64,000 bases of DNA from Actinomadura sp. NAK00032 (GTDB lineage: Bacteria > Actinomycetota > Actinomycetes > Streptosporangiales > Streptosporangiaceae). The position numbers and the translations under genes are program-made. Below the pieces are notes generated by a model. It was not told the origin of the DNA. It searched no databases and saw only the letters and a list, made by a program, of their open reading frames with translations. Of the stretch, positions 42,892 through 51,688 are shown in pieces. Where the stretch lies: the NCBI RefSeq assembly GCF_013364275.1, contig NZ_CP054932.1, positions 1,612,001 to 1,676,000 on the forward strand, given 5' to 3'. The stretch's first letter is position 1. Each line of letters opens with the position of its first letter.

Positions 42892-42951
42892 GGCGCCGAC
42901 ACTAGCCACCCGGCCACCGGGCGCGGCAGGTCGTCCGCCGATTGTGGATAA

Positions 42952-42985
42952 CCGGGGGAGAGGGCACGCGCGCCCTCTCCCCCGG
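42952..42985. terminator. Strong hairpin after the MMPL gene
   Basis: CCGGGGGAGAGGGC (42952-42965) pairs perfectly with GCCCTCTCCCCCGG (42972-42985) around a 6-base loop. It lies just past the stop of the minus-strand MMPL gene. Confidence 0.85.
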
Positions 42986-42991
42986 GGACCG

Positions 42992-45118
42992 TCAGCCGAC
43001 CGGGTCCAGGACCTTGGGCTCGGCGGCCGGCTCCTCGCGGGCGAGCCGTCCCGGCGTCCAGATCCGGCGGCCGATGTCGTGCGCCAGGGCCGGGAGCAGC
43101 AGGGACCGGACGATGAGCGTGTCGAGCAGCACGCCGAACGCGACCACGAAGCCCATCTCCACCATGCTGACCAGCGGCAGCGTGACCATGGCCGCGAACG
43201 TGGCCGCCAGCACCAGCCCGGCCGAGGTGATCACGCCGCCGGTGACGGTGAGGCCGCGCTGGATGCCACGGCGCGTGCCGAGGGTCTGCGACTCCTCCCG
43301 CACCCGGTGCATCAGGAAGATGTTGTAGTCGACCCCCAGCGCGACCAGGAAGATGAACGCCAGCAGCGGGAACCCGGCGTCGGCGCCCTCGAAGCCGAAG
43401 CCGTGCTCGAAGATCAGCGCGCAGGCGCCGAGCGAGGCCAGGAACGACAGCACGACGGTGCCGATCATCAGCAGCGGCGCGACGACCGCGCGCAGCAGCG
43501 CGATGAGGATCAGGAACACCACGGCCAGCACGATCGGGATGATCACCTTGTTGTCGCGGGTGGAGGCACGCTTGATGTCGAGCGACGTCGCGGTCGTGCC
43601 GCCGACCTTCGCGTCCGCGGACGGGACGCCGTGCACGGCGGTGCGCAGCCGGTCGATGGTCGCCCTCGCGGCCTGGCTGTCGGCCGGGTCCTTCAGCACC
43701 GCCTCGTACTTGACCAGGCCGTTCACGGTCGCCGGCGAGGAGACCTCGGCGATGCCGGACGTCCCGCGCAGGGTCTGGGCCAGCTGGCCGGACGCCGACG
43801 CCCGGCCGATGACGACGGCGGGGGAGCCCGATCCCGCCGGGAAGTGCTGGGCGACGACCTTCGAGCCCTTCACGGAGTCGGGGGTTCCGGTGAATTGGCC
43901 GGCGTCGGTCAGGCCGTCCGCCTTGAGCGAGCCAAGTCCCAGCGTGAGGACGATCAGGCCGAGCATGGTGGCGGCCCAGAGCGCGCGCGGGCGCCTGCCG
44001 ACGAAGGCCGCTATACGGCTCCACACGTTGTGCTCTGCCTCGTACGCCTCCGGCTTGAGGTACTTGGCGTCGTACCGGGGCACGAGCGGCCAGAACAGCC
44101 ACCGGCCGAAGATGACCAGGAGGGCGGGCAGCAGCGTGGTCATGGCCGCCAGGGCGGTGAGCACGCCGGCGGCGGCGACGGGGCCCATGCCGGCGGTGGA
44201 GTTCATGTCGGCGAGCAGAAGGCACAGCAGGCCGACCGCGACGGTGGCGGCGGAGGCGATGATGGCGGGCGCCGCACGGTGCAGCGCGTAGGCCATGGCC
44301 TCGTGCCGGTCCTCATGGCGGTGTAGCTCTTCCCGGTAGCGGGCCACGAGCAGCAGGGCGTAGTCGGTCGCGACACCGAAGACGAGCACCGTCAGGATGC
44401 CCGCGCTCTGCCCGTTGACGGTGAGGTCGCCGTACTTGGCGAGCAGGTACACCGACGACTGGGCGAGCCCCAGGGCGAAGACGGCGCTGAGTACCGGGAC
44501 GATCCACAGCAGAGGGCTGCGGTAGATGAACAGCAGCAGGACGATGACGACCAGGCCCGCTGCCATGAGCAGGAAGCCGTCGAGGCTGTTGAAGACCTTG
44601 AACATGTCGGCGCCGCTGCCGGCGGGCCCGGTGACGTGGGCGGTCAGCCCGGGAGGCCCGCGCTTGGCGATGTCGCGCGCGTCGTCGACGGCGGCGGTGA
44701 TGTCGACGTCCGTGAGGGGCACCAGCGTCTGCAGGGCCTTGCCGTCCTTGGACGGGAACGGCCCCGCCACCTTCTGGGCGCCGGGGAGCTTCTGCAGCGC
44801 GCTCACGTCCGCGGCGGCCTTGGCGCGGTCCGCCGCGGTGATCCCGCCGGACCGCTCGTAGACGATGACGGCGGGCATCGTCTCGTCCTTGCGGAACTGC
44901 TCCTCCAGTTCGACGACCTGCGTCGACTCGGCGCCGGCGGGCAGCCAGGCGGCCGCGTCGTTCTCCTCGACGTCGCCGAGCTTGCCGGCGAGCGGGCCGA
45001 GGGCCATCAGCAGGACGATCCACAGGGCCAGCACGGCCCATTTGGTACGCCGTCCGGCGATCAGTCCGGCCAGTCGGTGGGACGGGGGTCTGGGGGGAGC
45101 CGGGCTCGGTGCGCTCAT
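42992..45118 (-). CDS. MMPL-family RND transporter
   Basis: The 708-residue protein has two repeats, each with one membrane helix, a soluble porter domain and five more helices (12 in all). The family's TM4 acidic signature appears as FGVATDYALLLVARYREEL in the first half and VALGVDYNIFLMHRVREES in the second, marking the proton relay Asp-Tyr pairs. MMPL/MmpL-like transporters export lipids or lipophilic compounds. No lipid-biosynthesis gene is adjacent. It starts at the ATG at 45118 with AGGAGAGG upstream and has a regulated-looking promoter region. Confidence 0.93.
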   Translation of the reverse strand: MSAPSPAPPRPPSHRLAGLIAGRRTKWAVLALWIVLLMALGPLAGKLGDVEENDAAAWLPAGAESTQVVELEEQFRKDETMPAVIVYERSGGITAADRAKAAADVSALQKLPGAQKVAGPFPSKDGKALQTLVPLTDVDITAAVDDARDIAKRGPPGLTAHVTGPAGSGADMFKVFNSLDGFLLMAAGLVVIVLLLFIYRSPLLWIVPVLSAVFALGLAQSSVYLLAKYGDLTVNGQSAGILTVLVFGVATDYALLLVARYREELHRHEDRHEAMAYALHRAAPAIIASAATVAVGLLCLLLADMNSTAGMGPVAAAGVLTALAAMTTLLPALLVIFGRWLFWPLVPRYDAKYLKPEAYEAEHNVWSRIAAFVGRRPRALWAATMLGLIVLTLGLGSLKADGLTDAGQFTGTPDSVKGSKVVAQHFPAGSGSPAVVIGRASASGQLAQTLRGTSGIAEVSSPATVNGLVKYEAVLKDPADSQAARATIDRLRTAVHGVPSADAKVGGTTATSLDIKRASTRDNKVIIPIVLAVVFLILIALLRAVVAPLLMIGTVVLSFLASLGACALIFEHGFGFEGADAGFPLLAFIFLVALGVDYNIFLMHRVREESQTLGTRRGIQRGLTVTGGVITSAGLVLAATFAAMVTLPLVSMVEMGFVVAFGVLLDTLIVRSLLLPALAHDIGRRIWTPGRLAREEPAAEPKVLDPVG

Positions 45119-45144
45119 GTTCCTCTCCTGAGGGCCGTGAAAGA

Positions 45145-45205
45145 CGAGATATGTCGCATTGACTCAGAGTCTCTCGCTCCCCGAGAGATGTCAAGTAATA
45201 TCTCG
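45145..45205 (-). promoter_or_regulatory. Promoter and inverted repeats upstream of the MMPL gene
   Basis: In the 370-base gap (45119-45488) there are two nested inverted repeats: CGAGATAT (45145-45152) with ATATCTCG (45198-45205), and CTCTCG (45171-45176) with CGAGAG (45182-45187). A perfect -35 box TTGACA (minus strand, 45188-45193) lies inside, followed after 17 bases by GACTCT, a weak -10. This arrangement suggests a repressed promoter. No regulator gene lies in the gap; the rest holds only the fmdB terminator. Confidence 0.45.
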
Positions 45206-45384
45206 AAATCCCCGAGGATGGTGCGGCGGGAACGGAACGCGGATCGGGCCGAGCGGGCCGAGCAGGCCAGGCGGCGCCGGAGCGCCGAAGCGGGCCGTTC
45301 CCCACTCTCAATCGTCGCGAGCGGGGATGCCGTGCGCGTCCGGCGCGAGAAGGGAACCCGGCTACCCCACCTGGGGCATGAAAA

Positions 45385-45420
45385 GGGCGCCGGCTACGTC
45401 TTGAGATGTAGCCGGCGCCC
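45385..45420 (-). terminator. Rho-independent terminator of the FmdB gene
   Basis: GGGCGCCGGCTAC (45385-45397) pairs perfectly over 13 bases with GTAGCCGGCGCCC (45408-45420). On the minus strand it is followed by TTTT, the classical form. It lies 68 bases downstream of the fmdB stop. Confidence 0.9.
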
Positions 45421-45488
45421 GGGAACGCCGACGGCCCGGCGGATCCGCAGGGGTTCCGCCGGGTCGGACGTGAAGGGGTCCTAGGAGG

Positions 45489-45866
45489 TCAGGCGACCTT
45501 TTCGGACGACGAGGACTTGCTGGACGACGAGGAGTCGCCGCCGGACGACGACGAGCCGGAGGACGACGAGGACGACCCCGCCGAGCCCGCCGAACCGGAG
45601 TCGCCCGAAGAGCCGTTGGACGAACCGCCCGACGAGCCGTTGGACGAGGCGCCCGACGACGAGCCCGCGGTCGAGGACGACTTGCCGGAGCCGCGGCTGT
45701 CGGTGCGGTAGAAGCCCGACCCCTTGAAGATGATCCCCGCCGCGGAGAAGACCTTGCGGAGCTTGCCGCTGCACGCCGGGCATTCGGTCAGCGCGTTGTC
45801 GCTGAACTTCTGCACGACCTCCAGCGGCTCGCCGCACTCGGTGCAAACGTACTGATACGTCGGCAC
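45489..45866 (-). CDS. FmdB-family zinc-ribbon protein
   Basis: The 125-residue protein begins PTYQYVCTECGEPLEVVQKF and continues LTECPACSGKLRKVFSAAGI, a CxxC-x(n)-CxxC zinc ribbon of the FmdB family, then IIFKGSGFYRTDSRG. The last 65 or so residues are almost entirely Ser, Gly, Ala and Asp (SGSSSSGG-like). Such tails are common in actinobacterial FmdB proteins. Role is unknown in general; the family is often coded near mscL and formyl-THF cyclo-ligase genes, as here. It starts at the GTG at 45866 after AGGAGG. Confidence 0.9.
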   Translation of the reverse strand: MPTYQYVCTECGEPLEVVQKFSDNALTECPACSGKLRKVFSAAGIIFKGSGFYRTDSRGSGKSSSTAGSSSGASSNGSSGGSSNGSSGDSGSAGSAGSSSSSSGSSSSGGDSSSSSKSSSSEKVA

Positions 45867-46064
45867 GGTTCCTCCTAGCTGACTCAGCCCGGCGGAGTCC
45901 GGACTGGCACTCACTCTGAACGACTGCTAATGGTACCCATGCGTGGAACAGGATTCGCCCCCGGCCTGTTCCCGGCCGGGTCACAAAACCGTCCCCCGGC
46001 GCCTCGTCCCCCAGACCTGCGGGTTCGTCCCAAGACGGCCGCGGCCCGTGCACGGGCCGGCCGG

Positions 46065-47549
46065 TCAGGTGCCGGTCTCGCCGAACCAGCCCGCCAGCTT
46101 GCCCTTGCGGCTGACCGCGCGCAGCCGCCGCTCCGCCGTCTCGCGCACGGAGTCGGTGGTCACGACCAGGAGCGTGTCACCGGACTGCAAGGGCGTGGTG
46201 GGTTCGGGGACGAAGCTCGACCCTTCACGCACGATGAGGGTGACGGACGCGCCCGGCGGCAGCCGCAGCTCGAAGATCTCCACGCCGCTCAGCATCGAGT
46301 CGGCCGGGATCCGGACCTCCAGCAGGTCGGCGTGCAGTTCCTCCAGCGGCGCCGCCTCCACGTCCAGTTCGCGGGTCTGCTCGTCGCTGGACAGCCGGCA
46401 CCAGCGCGCGACGAGCGGCAGCGTCGGCCCCTGGAGCAGGGTGAACAGGACGACGATGTTGAAGACGATCGCGAACAGTCGATCGGCGTTCGGGATGTCG
46501 GCGACCATCGGGATGGTCGCGAGGACGATCGGCACGGCGCCGCGCAGCCCGGCCCAGGAGGTGAAGACCTTCTCGCCCCAGGTCAGCTTGAACCCGATCG
46601 TGGACAGCACGACCGATACCGGACGGGCGACCAGCAGCAGCACGAACCCGACGATCAGCGCGGGCACGATCTGGCCGGGGAGGTCGCCGGGGTCGGCCAG
46701 CAGCCCGAGCATCACGAACAGCCCGATCTGGGCGAGCCATCCGACGCCCTCCGCGAAGCCTCGGGTGGCGGGACGGTGCGGGAGCCGGGAGTTCCCGAGC
46801 ACCACCGCGCTCACGTAGACGGCGAGGAACCCGCTCGCGTGCAGCAGCGACGCCATGCCGTAGGAGCCGACGGCCAGCGACAGCACCGCGATGGGGTAGA
46901 GGCCGGACGCGGGCAGCGCGATGCGGCGCAGCCCCTGCGCGCCGAGCCAGCCGATGGCGATGCCGATGACGGCGCCCGCGACCAGTTCGTAGACCATCAC
47001 GCCGAGCAGTTCGGCCAGGTTGGGGGCGGCGCTGTGGGCGCTCAGCGTGACCACGATGATGACGACGGGGGCGTCGTTGAAGCCGGACTCGCCCTCCAGC
47101 AGGCCCATCAGCCGGGAGGGCAGGGGCAATCGGCGCAGCACGGAGAACACGGCCGCGGCGTCGGTCGGCGCGAGCACGGCGCCGAGCAGGAACGCCGGGC
47201 GCCAGTCCATGCCGATGAGCCAGATGGCGGCGGCCGCCACGATGCCGATGCTGATCAGGGTGCCGATGATGGACACGCTGACCGCGGCGGGCACCGACGG
47301 CCGCATGCGCCGCCAGTCGGTGGTGATGCCGCCTTCCGCGAGGATCAGGACCAGGGCGGCGAGCCCGAGCGTCTCGGCGAGTTCGGCGTCGTCGAAGTGG
47401 ATGTGGAGGGGACCGGACTCGCCGATGAAGAGGCCGAGGGCCATGTACGCCAGCAGGGTCGGGAGTCCCGCCTTGTGGGACAGCCTGACCGCGATGATGG
47501 CGCAGAGTACGAGCGCGGCCCCGAGGAGTAGCCAGATGTCGAGATGCAC
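46065..47549 (-). CDS. CPA1-type K+ or Na+/H+ antiporter (NhaP2/CvrA-like) with TrkA-C domain
   Basis: The 494-residue protein has about 12-13 membrane helices (GLPTLLAYMALGLFIGESG and on; the ion-binding stretch LLEGESGFNDAPVV) and a C-terminal RCK_C/TrkA-C domain (about 400-475: LLEVRIPADSMLSGVEIFEL, then PLQSGDTLLVVTT). The ND pair in GFNDAP is the CPA1 ion site. It trades protons for K+ or Na+ and helps with pH and osmotic balance. The regulatory domain suggests nucleotide control. Confidence 0.92.
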   Translation of the reverse strand: MHLDIWLLLGAALVLCAIIAVRLSHKAGLPTLLAYMALGLFIGESGPLHIHFDDAELAETLGLAALVLILAEGGITTDWRRMRPSVPAAVSVSIIGTLISIGIVAAAAIWLIGMDWRPAFLLGAVLAPTDAAAVFSVLRRLPLPSRLMGLLEGESGFNDAPVVIIVVTLSAHSAAPNLAELLGVMVYELVAGAVIGIAIGWLGAQGLRRIALPASGLYPIAVLSLAVGSYGMASLLHASGFLAVYVSAVVLGNSRLPHRPATRGFAEGVGWLAQIGLFVMLGLLADPGDLPGQIVPALIVGFVLLLVARPVSVVLSTIGFKLTWGEKVFTSWAGLRGAVPIVLATIPMVADIPNADRLFAIVFNIVVLFTLLQGPTLPLVARWCRLSSDEQTRELDVEAAPLEELHADLLEVRIPADSMLSGVEIFELRLPPGASVTLIVREGSSFVPEPTTPLQSGDTLLVVTTDSVRETAERRLRAVSRKGKLAGWFGETGT

Positions 47550-47876
47550 ATCCCGCCCTTCGGGGTCGTCAAAGTTGAACGTTTAGCAATCCTACAGATT
47601 CAACGGTCGATCGCGCATTTCCTGTTGAGCATCGGCATGTCGGAAACGGCGGCAATCGCTGTATGGCCTGCGGTTTTACCCTGAACGCGATGTTTCGCAC
47701 GTCCCGCCCCGGGCCCCCGCCCCGGACGTCCCCCCTTCGGTCGCGCTCCCGGAGGTTCGCGCTCCCGGAGGTTCGCGCTCCCGGAGGTTCGCGCTCCCGG
47801 AGGTTCCCGCTCCTGGACGTCGCGACCTCGCTCTGGGCGCTCCCGCTCCGGACGTCCTGCCCCCGTCGGTGCGGGG
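47550..47876. other. 327-base gap with a tandem repeat
   Basis: It holds the promoter side of the antiporter gene and a 16-base tandem repeat (47741-47814) in a GC-rich stretch. No gene is supported; long open frames here come from the repeat. Confidence 0.6.
47741..47814. repeat. 16-base tandem repeat, about 4.5 copies
   Basis: The unit GGAGGTTCGCGCTCCC is present in three identical copies (47751-47766, 47767-47782, 47783-47798), with a partial copy before and a diverged copy after (47799-47814). Each unit can form a small GGAG/CTCC hairpin. Confidence 0.9.
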
Positions 47877-48458
47877 TCAGTCCAGCCGGACGAGCCCGCC
47901 CGACGGCGTGGCGACGGCCCGGACGCGCTGGTCGTGCGGCTCGGCCGGCAGCGCGTCCACCAGTTCGCCGTCGTACAGCAGCGCCACCGTCAGGATCGCC
48001 GGGCCGACACGCGCGAGCGCCCGGTCGTAGGAGCCGCCGCCGCGGCCGAGGCGCACCCCGGTCCGGTCGACGGCGACCGCCGGGGTCAGGACGACGTCCG
48101 CGCCGGCGATGGCGCCAGGCCCGCGCGGCGGCTCGGACGGCTCCAGGCACCCGCGCGCCCCCGGCACCAGCGAGTCGGGCCCCTCATAGGACGCCCAGTC
48201 GAGATCGCCGTCCGGCAGCAGGATCGGGAGCAGCACGTACGTGCCGCGTTTCCACAGCGCGAACAGCAGGCTGCGCGTGTCGGGTTCGTCGCCGATGGAC
48301 GCGTACGCCGCGATGGTCCCCGCCATCTCCACCTCGGGGACCGACAGCAGCGCGTCGCGGATCGGCCGCGCGGCCGCGGAGCGCTCCTCCGGTCGCATCG
48401 CCGCACGCCGGGCCAGCAATTCCGTCCGGAGATCGGTCTTCGAAACGATGTCCTGCAC
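47877..48458 (-). CDS. 5-formyltetrahydrofolate cyclo-ligase
   Basis: The 193-residue protein has the family's N-terminal TDLRTELLARRAAMRPEE, the substrate motif YASIGDEPDTRSLLFALW, and the ATP/Mg motif GVRLGRGGGSYDRAL. It turns 5-formyl-THF into 5,10-methenyl-THF using ATP. I start at the GTG at 48458, after GAGGACGACA. Its start is 33 bases from that of the divergent galU, so the two share one short promoter region, a common actinobacterial arrangement. Confidence 0.92.
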   Translation of the reverse strand: MQDIVSKTDLRTELLARRAAMRPEERSAAARPIRDALLSVPEVEMAGTIAAYASIGDEPDTRSLLFALWKRGTYVLLPILLPDGDLDWASYEGPDSLVPGARGCLEPSEPPRGPGAIAGADVVLTPAVAVDRTGVRLGRGGGSYDRALARVGPAILTVALLYDGELVDALPAEPHDQRVRAVATPSGGLVRLD

Positions 48459-48491
48459 GCTGTCGTCCTCACGGATGGCTAGGGTCGGTAC

Positions 48492-49427
48492 ATGGCCGAC
48501 ATTGCACCTGTACTCAAGGCGGTCGTCCCGGCGGCCGGCCTCGGTACCCGATTCTTGCCCGCCACCAAGGCGACTCCCAAGGAAATGCTGCCCATCGTCG
48601 ACAAACCGGCGATCCAGTACGTCGTCGAGGAGGCGGTCGACGCCGGCCTCAGCGACGTGCTGATGATCACCGGGCGCAGCAAGCGGTCCATCGAGGACCA
48701 CTTCGACCGAGCCTACGAGCTCGAGGAGGCGCTGCGCGCGAAGGGCGACGACGGGCGGCTGGAGGCGGTGCGCGAGTCCAGCGACCTCGCGATCATGCAC
48801 TACGTCCGGCAGGGCGAGCCGCGCGGCCTCGGGCACGCCGTGCACTGCGCCCGCCAGCACGTCGGCCGCGAGCCGTTCGCGGTGCTGCTCGGCGACGACA
48901 TGATCGACGCCCGCGACAAGCTGCTGCGCCGCATGATCGAGGTGCGCGACCAGTACGGCGGGAGCGTCATCGCGCTGATGGAGGTGGAGCCCGACCAGGT
49001 CTCCGCCTACGGGTGCGCGGCCATCGAGGCGACGGACGAGGACGACGTCGTCCGGATCTCCGACCTCGTCGAGAAGCCCGCCGCCGAGGAGGCGCCGAGC
49101 AACTGGATCATCATCGGCCGCTACGTCTGCGACCCCGCGGTGTTCGACGTGCTGGAGAAGACCCCGCCCGGGCGCGGCGGCGAGATCCAGCTGACCGACG
49201 CCCTGCGCACCCTCGCCGACACGCCCGCCGGCCAGGGCGGCGGCGTCTACGGCGTCAAGTTCCGGGGGCGCCGCTACGACACCGGCAACAAGCTGGAGTA
49301 CCTGCGGACGGTCGTCCAGTTCGCCGCGGAACGTCCCGACCTGGCGCCCGAGTTCATCCCGTGGCTGCGCGAGTTCGTCCAGTCCCAGGACGCCGCGGGC
49401 GGCGTGGGCGGCTCCGGGGACGCGTGA
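48492..49427 (+). CDS. galU: UTP-glucose-1-phosphate uridylyltransferase
   Basis: The 311-residue enzyme makes UDP-glucose. It has the nucleotide-binding start KAVVPAAGLGTRFLPATKAT, the PKEMLPIVDKPAIQYVVEEA segment, the FAVLLGDDMID metal-site Asp and VEKPAAEEAPSNW. Length and motifs are normal. It leads the galU-glp-moaC-moaB run, whose members are spaced by 27 bases or overlap. Confidence 0.96.
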   Translation: MADIAPVLKAVVPAAGLGTRFLPATKATPKEMLPIVDKPAIQYVVEEAVDAGLSDVLMITGRSKRSIEDHFDRAYELEEALRAKGDDGRLEAVRESSDLAIMHYVRQGEPRGLGHAVHCARQHVGREPFAVLLGDDMIDARDKLLRRMIEVRDQYGGSVIALMEVEPDQVSAYGCAAIEATDEDDVVRISDLVEKPAAEEAPSNWIIIGRYVCDPAVFDVLEKTPPGRGGEIQLTDALRTLADTPAGQGGGVYGVKFRGRRYDTGNKLEYLRTVVQFAAERPDLAPEFIPWLREFVQSQDAAGGVGGSGDA

Positions 49428-49454
49428 CGACCCGCCAGACTGGAGGGCGTGGTC

Positions 49455-50657
49455 ATGAGAACGGTCGATGAGCATCTGCAGGAGATCCTCGGCAGCGTGA
49501 AGACGCTGCCGCCGCTGGACCTGGCGCTGCTGGAGGCGCAGGGCACGGTGCTCGCGGAGCCCGTGTCCGCGCCGGTGCCGCTGCCGCCCTTCGACAACTC
49601 GGCGATGGACGGCTACGCCGTCGTCGCGGCCGACATCGCGGCGGCCGCCGACGGATCCCCGGTGGCGCTGCCCGTCGTCGGCGACATCGTGGCGGGCGAC
49701 TCCGGCGTGTCCGCGATCCGGCCCGGCCTGACCGCGCGGATCATGACGGGCGCGCCGCTGCCCGCCGGCGCCGACGCGGTCATCCCGGTCGAGTGGACGG
49801 ACGGCGGGAACGCCAACGTCCAGGTCTTCCGCGCGGCCCCGCCGGGCAACTACATCAGGCGCGCGGGCGAGGACGTCCGCGCCGGGGAGGTCGTCGCGCC
49901 CGTCGGCACGCGGCTGACCGCGCCCCAGCTCGGCATGGTCGCGGCTGTGGGACGGCCCAGGGTGACGGTGCGTCCGAAACCACGCGTCGTGGTGGTCTCC
50001 ACAGGCGATGAACTGCGCGAGCCGGGCGCCACCCTGGCCCCGGGCCAGATCTGGGAGTCGAACAGCTTCATGCTGATCGCCGCCGTGGTCGAGGCCGGGG
50101 GAGTGGGTTACCGCCACGCCACGGTGGAGGACGAGCCGGGCAACGTCCTGGAAATGCTCCACGACCAGCTCGTCCGAGCCGATGCCATCATCACCACCGG
50201 CGGCGTTTCCATGGGCACGAGGGACGTCGTCAAGGAAGCGCTGACCGGCACGGTGGGTTTCCACAAGGTGCGTATGCGTCCGGGCAAGCCGCAAGGGTTC
50301 GGCCTCCTTGAAGGCACGCCCGTGTTCACGCTCCCTGGGAACCCCGTAAGCGCGTACGTCTCGTTCCAGGTCTTCGTCCGTCCCGCGCTGCTCGCCATGC
50401 AGGGGCTCGCGCCGGAACCGTTGCCGACCGTGAGCGCCGTCTTGGCCGAGGACGTTACGTCACCCGCCGGCCTGCGCCACTACCTGCGCGGGAAGCTGTC
50501 GTTCGACCGCGGCTCCTACAGCGTGGCACCCGCCGAGGTCCAGGGATCACACCAGCTGGCGTCCCTCTCCTCGGCGAACGCGCTGATCGAGATCCCGGAA
50601 GACACCGAGGCCGTGCAGGCCGGTTCCACCGTCAACGTTCTGAGGTTGCCCTCGTGA
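49455..50657 (+). CDS. glp: Molybdopterin molybdotransferase MoeA / gephyrin-like protein Glp
   Basis: The 400-residue protein has the MoeA layout: domain start VDEHLQEILGSVKTLPPLDL, PPFDNSAMDGYAV, the MoCF-binding fold with VSTGDELREPGATLAPGQIW, ITTGGVSMGTRDVVK and the LPGNPVSAYVSF motif, then a C-terminal domain IV. MoeA inserts molybdate into molybdopterin. In actinobacteria the copy after galU is also the gephyrin-like Glp, which can bind FtsZ and a membrane receptor (GlpR/SepX). That partner's candidate lies at 62918. I start at the ATG at 49455, because the GTG at 49449 sits too close to GGAGGG. Confidence 0.93.
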   Translation: MRTVDEHLQEILGSVKTLPPLDLALLEAQGTVLAEPVSAPVPLPPFDNSAMDGYAVVAADIAAAADGSPVALPVVGDIVAGDSGVSAIRPGLTARIMTGAPLPAGADAVIPVEWTDGGNANVQVFRAAPPGNYIRRAGEDVRAGEVVAPVGTRLTAPQLGMVAAVGRPRVTVRPKPRVVVVSTGDELREPGATLAPGQIWESNSFMLIAAVVEAGGVGYRHATVEDEPGNVLEMLHDQLVRADAIITTGGVSMGTRDVVKEALTGTVGFHKVRMRPGKPQGFGLLEGTPVFTLPGNPVSAYVSFQVFVRPALLAMQGLAPEPLPTVSAVLAEDVTSPAGLRHYLRGKLSFDRGSYSVAPAEVQGSHQLASLSSANALIEIPEDTEAVQAGSTVNVLRLPS

Positions 50658-51121
50658 CAGAGTTCACCCACCTGGACGACACCGGCGCGGCCCGCATGGT
50701 CGACGTGTCGGCCAAGGACGTCTCCGCCAGGACGGCGACGGCGACGGGCTTCGTCCGCCTATCGCCGGACTGCGTCGCCCTTCTGCGCGCCGGTGACATC
50801 CCCAAGGGCGACGCCATCTCCGTGGCACGCATCGCCGGGATCATGGGGGCCAAGCGTGTTCCCGACCTCGTCCCCCTGTGCCACCCCATCGCGCTGCACG
50901 GCGTCACCGTCGACCTGGAGATCACGGACGACGGCGTCGCGATCGAGGCGGTCACCCGTACCGCCGACCGCACCGGCGTGGAGATGGAGGCGCTGACCTC
51001 TGTCAGCGTCGCGGCGCTCGCCCTGATCGACATGGTGAAGGCGGTCGACCCCGCCGCCGTCATCACCGACGTCCGCGTCGAGGAGAAGACCGGCGGCAAG
51101 AAGGGCGTGTGGCGCCGGTGA
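50654..51121 (+). CDS. moaC: Cyclic pyranopterin monophosphate synthase
   Basis: The 155-residue enzyme works with MoaA to make cyclic pyranopterin phosphate. It has family motifs MVDVSAKDVSARTATATGFV, AGIMGAKRVPDLVPLCHPIA, and MEALTSVSVAALALIDMVKA, with the conserved Lys near KKGVW. The GTG at 50654 overlaps the glp stop by 4 bases, so both are translationally coupled. moaA is not in the window. Confidence 0.97.
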   Translation: MTEFTHLDDTGAARMVDVSAKDVSARTATATGFVRLSPDCVALLRAGDIPKGDAISVARIAGIMGAKRVPDLVPLCHPIALHGVTVDLEITDDGVAIEAVTRTADRTGVEMEALTSVSVAALALIDMVKAVDPAAVITDVRVEEKTGGKKGVWRR

Positions 51122-51615
51122 CCGGGGATGCGCCGGTGATCAGGGCGATGGCGGTCACGGTCTCCAACCGCGCCGCCGCGGGCGTCTACGCCGACAGGTC
51201 GGGGCCGGTCCTGGTCGAGCTGCTGGAGGACCTCGGCTGCCAGGTGGACGGCCCGGTGGTGATCCCGGACGGCCCGCCGGTCGCCGAGGTGCTGCGCGAC
51301 GCGGTCGCGGACGGCTACGACGCCGTCGTCACGTCCGGCGGGACGGGCCTCACCCCGACCGACCAGACCCCGGAGATGACCCGCCAGGTCCTCGAATGGG
51401 AGATCCCGGGCATCGCGGAGGCGATCCGCCTGGAGGGCCGCGAGAAGGTGCCCGCGGCGATCCTCTCCCGCGGCCTGGCCGGCGTCGCGGGCCGCACCCT
51501 CATCGTCAACCTCCCCGGCTCCACCGGCGGCGTCCGCGACGGCATGGCCGTGCTGGCCCGCGTCCTCCCGCACGCGCTCGACCAGCTGAAGGGCGGCGAC
51601 CACCCCCGCCCCTGA
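51118..51615 (+). CDS. MogA/MoaB-family molybdopterin adenylyltransferase
   Basis: The 165-residue protein has VTVSNRAAAGVYADRSGPVL at the start, the TSGGTGLTPTDQTPE loop and the LPGSTGGVRDGMAVL motif of MogA/MoaB proteins, which adenylylate molybdopterin. It overlaps moaC in GTGA. The usual actinobacterial order continues with rimJ and sepX/glpR, but here synteny stops. Confidence 0.93.
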   Translation: MTGDAPVIRAMAVTVSNRAAAGVYADRSGPVLVELLEDLGCQVDGPVVIPDGPPVAEVLRDAVADGYDAVVTSGGTGLTPTDQTPEMTRQVLEWEIPGIAEAIRLEGREKVPAAILSRGLAGVAGRTLIVNLPGSTGGVRDGMAVLARVLPHALDQLKGGDHPRP

Positions 51616-51688
51616 CGCTGACCACCGACTGGGACTTCACCGACACCGGTGACCGCACCCCTCATCACCTGACCGCCTCCGGCGCCGT

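Noticed and set aside
47741..47814. CRISPR array
   Set aside because: The 16-base units follow one another without spacers, and no cas gene is present.
47877..50294. Open frame of 805 codons on the minus strand across galU and glp
   Set aside because: Only its last 193 codons (formyl-THF cyclo-ligase) are real; the rest lies opposite galU and glp and has no recognisable motif.
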